Position numbers and translations under genes: made by a program. A stretch of 25,405 bases of DNA, taken from NCBI GenBank assembly GCA_019649035.1, contig BMAT01000906.1, positions 90,680-116,084 on the forward strand, read 5' to 3'. This document shows, one piece after another, positions 20,055 through 25,405 of the stretch. The notes under the pieces are model-generated. The model saw only the letters and a list, made by a program, of their open reading frames with translations. It was not told where the DNA came from and did no database searches. The stretch comes from Elysia marginata (taxonomy: Eukaryota; Mollusca; Gastropoda; Plakobranchidae). Position 1 is the first letter of the stretch. Each line of letters opens with the position of its first letter.

Positions 20055-21988
20055 TTTCATGACTTTGAGGGATCAATGTTCTTAAAAATCATGCTCCACT
20101 CTGGTCATTTTAATCTGGGCGAGAAAGTTGATCGTTATATCTCACCGATTATCAAGGGAAAAATATTGACACCTGAATTGAAAAATAATTGCTCTGGTTG
20201 TTAAAAAAGATTATAACATATAAATAGATTTTTTTCTGTGACTTGATTTTTTGTTTCTAGTAAAAACATTGGGCATTAAAATTTTATTTCTTCAAAAAGG
20301 ACTTCTAAAAATAGTTGGTTTTGTGTGTGTGTGTGTTCGATGCAATTTTTAGTTGTTAATACAGTTGTATAGATGTGATGTGAAAGATTAGTGAAAGTTG
20401 ACAGAAACTTTTTCATACTGACATAATTATAAGTCAAAATATGATTTTTTTATGCCCAAAAATCTGTGCAAATTAGTTTTATAATATTACTTACTGGCGC
20501 CTCTACTTCACGGACTTAGTGAGCCCACTTACTGTACTTAGACGTCAGCTGAGAGCCAATCAGAGCCTTAGTCTATACAAATCAGGTTCTAGGTAAAAGC
20601 AGCAAAGGACAGTGGTCCAATCTTTGCTGTAAATGTATAGCTTTTCAATGACTTTGATTAGGTTGCCATTGATATATTGGTTCATGGTTGAGCCTTATGT
20701 GATGAACTTGGATATATTCTTAAAAGAAAAAAGACGAATTTACTTTCTTCCGTTTTGATTTGTTATTTCGAATAAAATTACAAAAGAACTAATACATGTC
20801 GCCAGTTAATAAGATCATCATAGTATGGAACTAAAGTCTAAAACTTACTTTATCTGACTCACACAAATTAGTGGAGGCAGCCACTGCGCAATGAGCAATG
20901 ATTTTGGAAGATTCTAACTGAGGAAGTTAGCAGTAGCTAGAAAAATCTATAGTGGAAATGATAATCTATCCAATGCTTATTTCCTACCTTAAAATTTTTC
21001 AATCATCATCGATTGCTGCCACCACTGTTTATTGAGATTTGTAGATCTTTAACTTATATATGAGGCATACCTAAAATGTTAGCCTTTGTATTCTGTGTTT
21101 GTTGTGCATGGCTAAGTGTTGGTGTGTTTACGAATTGAGTGGTTGGTTTTGGTGCGATTTGGATCTTTCCGTTTAAGCTAGCAAGTTGCTTAGAGAGGCT
21201 AAGCAAAGATCTTTATCATGCATTGTCTCTTTCAAAAAGCGCAGTAGGGTTGCGACATGGTGTAAGCAATGTTATCTCTTAGTGGGAAGGCGATAGGTGC
21301 CATAAGGTGAAGGTTTGAATCATACTGAAGGCAAGCATATTTTGGACATTTCCACTTAAAACCTAGTTCTCTCCACTGCTGGTTTTATATCTTAAAACCT
21401 TTCATTCAGCTAAGTGGGACAGGTAACAAAACTCTCTGTCTGTTTCGTTAAATGGAAATACATGTAAGTCGAATGTAGAAAAATCCAGATTTAGGTGACG
21501 CCTTTAAAATTCTATTCTAGTTTCTGTTCTCATTATTTTACATAAACAAAATATGTTTCTTTGAATTTTTTACAGTTTGAATCATGAAAATGAACTGCTG
21601 AAATTAAAAAGTAAAATTTCAATGTACAAAAAATGATTGAATCGCAACACCCGACAAAAGTTACACTGATTACGAAACTATTAAGCCCAATTTTTCTAAA
21701 CTTTTCAACATTTATGAAAGAAATGCAAGAGAAAAAAAGAGAAATGATAATGCAACAACAACTTCTCTTACATTTTATAATACAGCAAAAGAAAGAAAGC
21801 TACCGAAACGTAGAATTCAGAACGGCCAGAGAGTGGATGTCAGCTGTTGGTGCAGGTTCGATACTCACTCATTTCACGTCACCTTCTGTTTTTTTTTTGT
21901 CTCGACTATTGCTCGATCTAAGATTGTGATGGTCTTTCTTTACTATTGGTTCATTTTATTTGAGAGATACTGCAGCATTTTTTAATTA
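20055..21988. other. Intergenic, no gene supported
   Basis: AT-rich DNA. A weak inverted-repeat pair lies at about 20868-21030. A stretch with B-box-like GAAGGTTTGAATC (about 21315-21335) may be an old SINE fragment. The 98-codon frame at 21633-21929 has no recognisable domain. Confidence 0.5.
20868..21030. repeat. Possible short TIR element
   Basis: AGTGGAGGCAGC near 20871 faces AGTGGTGGCAGC on the other strand near 21030, with some further similarity inward (CAATGA/GATGA). The match is short and no target duplication is clear. Confidence 0.3.
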
Positions 21989-22174
21989 CAGTTGAGTCCT
22001 GATAAAATCAACACCTCGGGACTGAAAAAATGTGTTGACTCTAAGCAAGAGTTGACTTAGTTTAACAGTTACAAAGTTGAGAGATGTAAAGAAATACAAA
22101 ATGAGACTGCAAAACAGAGTTGACTTTAAGCAAGTGTTTCCCTTAAAGGTGTTGACTTAAAGTGGATTCCACTG
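21989..22174. mobile_element. MITE, family A (pogo/Tigger-like ends), copy 2
   Basis: 186 bp flanked by TA. The ends read inward CAGTTGAGTCC and CAGTGGAATCC, and both continue to a shared ATCAACACC/GTCAACACC block. It matches the copy at 7173-7346 along its whole length in the same orientation, with scattered substitutions and small indels. It is noncoding. Confidence 0.8.
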
Positions 22175-23003
22175 TACTAATTTAAAGAAGAAGAAAAAAA
22201 GCCAAGTTTCAAGTTTCTTTATTGCTTAAGAGTAACTTGGGATTTTTATCATGTCTTTATCATCATTCGTGAGTATGACTATGAGCTGGGATTGCCATGG
22301 ACTTTCCATAAATTTTAAATGGCAATATTGTTTACACAGATAGTAGATTAAGTATGCAAATTATATTTTGCCAATAAATTACATTGATTTAACAATTTAA
22401 AAAATATAGAAAAATACAAAAGAAAAGTTTTTATTTCTCTTATAGTTACACGTTGCCAGTAAAAACATTGATATTGCAATAAAAAAAAAATATGAAAAAT
22501 GCAAAAACAGTTTTTATTTTTCAATATATTATTATGTCTCACGTCTAATCAAAATGAGTCAGGATATCAAAAACTTTAATTTAAGAAAACACCCTCTAAA
22601 AATAGATTTACTCTTCTTTTTCTTTGTATTTCAAGCCAGAAGATATTCTTATGTCTGTCCACAAAATTCTGATAATTTCATGTAATTTTTAAAATTTTTG
22701 GTTGCTCAAAAAAAAACAACTCATTGTTGATTAAATCAACACCTTGTATGGAATTTCAGACACCTAATTGGTTTGGAGGTTGTTGCGATACATTTTATGC
22801 TCTATGCTTGACTGTATGAGTTTCAGAAGAATAAGAAAAGCTTTAGTCATCCCATCATGGAAAATTCATATATACCGTCGTCTTAAAAACACAGATATCT
22901 ACATATAATACAAAGTACTAGATATCAAACGCATTATACAAAAACGGCGATCAAGTAGGCAGAAATTTTAGGAAATATGCAGTGCAGTAAAAATGCAACA
23001 AAC
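22175..23003. other. Intergenic, no gene seen
   Basis: AT-rich DNA holding a probable family C element at 22531-22795. No coding feature. Confidence 0.5.
22531..22795. mobile_element. Probable family C element, copy 4 (diverged)
   Basis: The left end ATTATGTCTCACGTCTAATC followed by AAAATGAGTC resembles the ends of the copies at 4884-5329. The inverted right end reads AATGTATCGCAACAACCTCC. The ends agree only in the outer 10-12 bp. Confidence 0.4.
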
Positions 23004-23009
23004 TTTAAT
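23004..23009 (-). terminator. Candidate polyadenylation signal of the GPCR tail exon
   Basis: This reads ATTAAA on the - strand, about 80 nt past the stop at 23088. The spacing fits a terminal exon ending here. Confidence 0.35.
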
Positions 23010-23087
23010 ACAGTCTTGTCTTGACCAAAAAAAAAATAACTTAATTAAATAAACATATACAAATTCATGTAAAGAGTCAATCACTTA

Positions 23088-23388
23088 TCAATATTTATAT
23101 TCAGTGATTAGATTCAATTTCAAGTTCGGCTGTGACGCAACTTCCGGTGACACGACTTGGTTTTCATGAGTCTTGAAGAACTGCATAAGACCTGTGATGA
23201 AAGCAGCTGTCGCTTGGAAGACCCCACAAGCAATGTCCAGGGTTCCACAGCACTCCTTGCTCCTATCGGCATTTTTTTTAAATTTAGGCACAACCGCGTG
23301 CAGCTCTTGTAGATGGTTTGTATCACGTGGAGCAGTGTCACCAAAGAGAATTGAATAGTGAGCAAGAGGGAGAACTGAGCCTAACTCT
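23088..23388 (-). CDS. Candidate alternative C-terminal exon of the GPCR gene
   Basis: This is an open frame of 100 codons on the - strand that begins directly after a good acceptor (TGTTGTCACAG at 23389 and above) and ends in TGA. Its frame is the one reached by splicing from a GTAAGT donor that overlaps the stop of the GPCR exon at 23979 (phase 2 to phase 2). The joined tail would continue the receptor's cytoplasmic end with EELGSVLPLAHYS and so on. It contains a CC pair (residue context KECCGTLD), which could be palmitoylated, a hydrophobic stretch (ACGVFQATAAFITGLMQFF) and a charged end. No family is recognised. It could instead be the last exon of an unrelated gene, or noncoding. Confidence 0.4.
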
Positions 23389-23978
23389 CTGTGACAACAG
23401 TGCTAACAAAAGCGTATGCGAATAGAGTCGGTAAACAAAGCATAGGCCTAGTGGTTTAGTGTAGGCTGTGTAGTATGTGTGTTTGTACTTGCCGCTTTTA
23501 TCTTTTGGATTTACCGGCTCTATTTCTGTAGCTATGCAGCCATGCGTGTACGCGTAGCCAGCGTGCCTTGGCTCTCTTTCTCTCAAACCTCTTTGGTGTC
23601 ACTGGGGCTTCCAGCTCAACTGAGTGTCTTAACAAGGAATGGGTGGTTAGCCTTGTTGAATGCCGCAAGTTTCATTTGGGGCTCCAGCTAAATTGAGTGT
23701 CTTAACAAGGAATGGGTGGCTAGCCTTGTTGAATGCCGCAAGTTTCATTTAGGGCTCCAGCTAAACTGAGTGTCTAAACTCTAAAGCAGATACCATGGAC
23801 CTCATCAGACCCAATACCATAGCTTCAAGTCTGTGGACATCGCTAAATACTTAGCAGTATCACAAAATTCCTAATACTAGGGAGCTCTACAAGTCCTCTG
23901 GAGTTCACCAATTACCAAGCAATAATATCAAATACCAAATATCAAAGCTGAAAGTCCTGGACTTCACGAATTCTAAAC
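23389..23978 (-). other. Interval between the GPCR exon and the candidate tail exon
   Basis: A possible intron of about 594 bp (23389-23982 if the alternative donor is used). It contains a 74-bp tandem repeat. No other feature is supported. Confidence 0.45.
23604..23777. repeat. 74-bp tandem repeat, about 2.3 copies
   Basis: Units start at 23604, 23678 and 23751, each beginning GGGGCTCCAGCT or a close variant, with very few mismatches between copies. Each full unit also holds AACAAGG and CCTTGTT about 13 nt apart, so every copy can form a small stem-loop. Confidence 0.9.
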
Positions 23979-24237
23979 TTACTCTGGTTTGTTTCTGATC
24001 ATCTTGAAAATGGCATTCCGGATCTGAGTGTTACTGAAGATGTAGACAATCACATTGATCGCAGCTCCGAGCTCTGCCAGGATTATGACTAGGTTGGTCA
24101 GACCTCCAGGCCTCACCCCTACCGTTTGGACAACCAGGGCCGGGGTCCAGCAAATCAGTTGAGACACAAACACCAGGAGAAAGGTTTTCACCAGGCGCAG
24201 AGACCTCGCAGTGATACCACCAGATCTGTCCGGGGCG
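23979..24237 (-). CDS. Class A (rhodopsin-like) GPCR, 3' exon with TM6-TM7, partial gene
   Basis: This exon of about 85 codons begins after a pyrimidine-rich acceptor (CCCGCGCAG, phase 2) and ends at TAA. It encodes the end of intracellular loop 3 (RSLRLVK), TM6 with the CWTP motif (VSQLICWTPALVVQ), a short extracellular loop 3, TM7 with NVIVY in the place of NPxxY, and helix 8 (SNTQIRNAIFKMIRNKPE). Earlier exons must lie beyond the right end of the window. The ligand class cannot be told from this fragment; the conserved TM6 and helix 8 argue for a real receptor, while the loss of the NPxxY proline is uncommon but known in some families. The stop overlaps a consensus splice donor. Confidence 0.8.
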
Positions 24238-24940
24238 CTGCGCGGGGCAGGGATGATCAAAGAAAGTAAAGAAGGAAAAAAACGAACTTTGGTTTAAGCA
24301 CTGGTGTATTGAGATACATTTTAATTATAAACTTTAACATTTTAATATTCAATATAAATTACTACCCTGGTCAATTAAAGAACAGTATCTTCATTCTAAA
24401 CAATATGGAAAATACTGCACTTTGATTGTACGCGGCAAATTACGAGTAGGTAATAGATGGAAGACGCCATACACTAAACTTAAACCTATCGAAACAATGA
24501 AGTTGCAGAACATTAGATTAAAAACAATTTAAAGTTTCGCCTATATGTCTTCGTAGGTAACAATAGCTGTAGAAAATTTCAACTAAATAAGTTTAACAAT
24601 GTGTGTCTATCAACTAAACGCCCCAGATCATGAAGTAAGATATACACGTAGCTCTATGTGAGCAAAATTCATGCTAATCAAATTTGCTTTACATGGAATT
24701 TGACATATTAAAAAAATATATATATTGTAAAGGAGTTCGTTAGATAAGAAAAATAATTACATGTTTATAAATGAACACATAAATAAATAGAATGAGGTAT
24801 AGGTAGCCATTTAGATAAAATGACATATAAATAGACTCTAACAATGATAATCTTATGTGAACAGAGAATGCAAGTAAAACAATCTTTGTCGGAAGGTATG
24901 GCAATGTTTTTCCAATAGATTTAGTAATATTACTAGTTTA

Positions 24941-24942
<2 letters not shown>
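24238..24942. other. GPCR intron, no further feature
   Basis: AT-rich sequence upstream of the GPCR acceptor. I found no preceding TM exon here on the - strand. Confidence 0.5.
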
Positions 24943-25009
<67 letters not shown>

Positions 25010-25027
25010 GTAGTAGTAGTAGTAGTA

Positions 25028-25075
<48 letters not shown>
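24943..25075. repeat. Compound (ATT)n-(AGT)n microsatellite
   Basis: About 70 bp of uninterrupted ATT units pass directly into about 65 bp of AGT units with one AGA interruption. Short GATA-like units follow (25086-25135). The open frames through it (poly-Leu/Ile, poly-Tyr) are artefacts. Confidence 0.95.
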
Positions 25076-25147
25076 TATTACGACATATAGATAGATAAAT
25101 AGATAGAAAAATAGAACATACAGACACGGATAGATAGCTATACGTAA

Positions 25148-25252
25148 GAGCCTATTCCTACCCTTTGTTTTGTCACGGTACTGTGTTTCTTGCCGATCCA
25201 TGAGACGGCAAGGAAAACATTGTCGTGACGAAACTAAGGTAGGGCTAGGCTC
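25148..25252. repeat. Long imperfect hairpin
   Basis: Arm 1 (25148-25195) and arm 2 (25206-25252) are imperfect reverse complements with a 10-nt loop. Paired blocks include GAGCC, CCTACC, GTCAC, TTGCCG and their partners. Weaker pairing (GTATA/TATAC) extends it outward to about 25133-25262. It could be a foldback element or a transcribed hairpin RNA; nothing in the sequence decides. Confidence 0.75.
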
Positions 25253-25405
25253 ATGTGTATACAAAAGCTCCGATTTTCTAACACAAATAACGTGGAATTT
25301 TAGATAGACACACAGAAAGATAGATATATTATTGAGGACTAAAACAGTTCGAAAAACATCACTAAAATATTAATGCCAAGTACTAGAGCAGGTCTTTGGA
25401 CCTCA
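25253..25405. other. Right edge, no feature seen
   Basis: AT-rich DNA with scattered GATA-like units; no gene signal. Confidence 0.5.

Noticed and set aside
19869-20204. 111-codon open frame after RLIG1
   Set aside because: It lies in the probable 3' UTR, crosses the AATAAA at 20049, and shows no similarity or splice context.
21633-21929. 98-codon open frame in intergenic DNA
   Set aside because: The Gln/Lys-rich middle comes from A-rich sequence; no domain, acceptor or donor supports a gene. A B-box-like GGTTCGATACTC inside it may be a SINE remnant, but no A box was found.
24933-25264. Poly-Leu/Ile and poly-Tyr open frames
   Set aside because: They are translations of the ATT/AGT microsatellite and the adjoining hairpin.
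1-25405. CRISPR arrays, operons, riboswitches and bacterial signals
   Set aside because: The window is eukaryotic; the repeats seen are microsatellites, tandem duplications and transposon ends, with no regularly spaced unique spacers.

Overview
The window looks like a piece of a molluscan, probably gastropod, nuclear genome. The evidence is spliced genes with GT-AG introns of 0.3-1.8 kb, AT-rich intergenic DNA, many short non-autonomous transposons, tRNA-derived SINEs, trinucleotide and GA microsatellites, and an immune-lectin-type gene with an architecture familiar from gastropods. The exact species cannot be read from the sequence. There are no bacterial, viral or CRISPR features.

Layout, left to right. 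(1) 1-3445: a two-exon gene on the + strand (364-421 joined to 1372-3185) encoding a 623-residue protein that I predict is secreted. It has a signal peptide, one Ig-like domain, a long coiled coil with a near-perfect internal 66-bp duplication, and a roughly 205-residue C-terminal domain that I cannot assign to a named family. This is the VIgL/FREP-like plan with an unusual C-terminal module, and it is the most interesting object in the window. (2) 3446-8245: intergenic, with GA microsatellites, several MITE-like elements (one nested inside another) and a SINE. (3) 8246-13378, - strand: a complete five-coding-exon GID8 (TWA1) gene, 228 residues, a subunit of the CTLH/GID E3 ubiquitin ligase. 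(4) 15245-19843, + strand: a complete seven-exon gene for RLIG1 (C12orf29-type 5'-3' RNA ligase), 343 residues, with the catalytic lysine intact. GID8 and RLIG1 are head to head, with 1.87 kb between their start codons. (5) 19844-23087: RLIG1 3' UTR and repeat-bearing intergenic DNA. (6) 23088-24237, - strand: the 3' end of a class A GPCR gene (TM6-TM7), with a candidate alternatively spliced C-tail exon; the rest of the gene must lie to the right of the window. (7) 24238-25405: GPCR intron or upstream DNA, with a compound ATT/AGT microsatellite and a long imperfect hairpin.

The genes do not form one pathway. GID8 (protein turnover) and RLIG1 (RNA repair) are housekeeping-type neighbours that may share a divergent promoter region. 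The Ig/coiled-coil protein is probably an extracellular recognition or defence molecule, and the GPCR is an unrelated receptor. The mobile fraction consists of at least four short TIR element families, each with its own terminal sequence, and retroposons whose 3' tails share a GCGCTATATAAA-like motif. All exon joins were derived by hand from splice-site consensus, reading-phase agreement and, for GID8 and RLIG1, recalled similarity to the human proteins; no database search was run.
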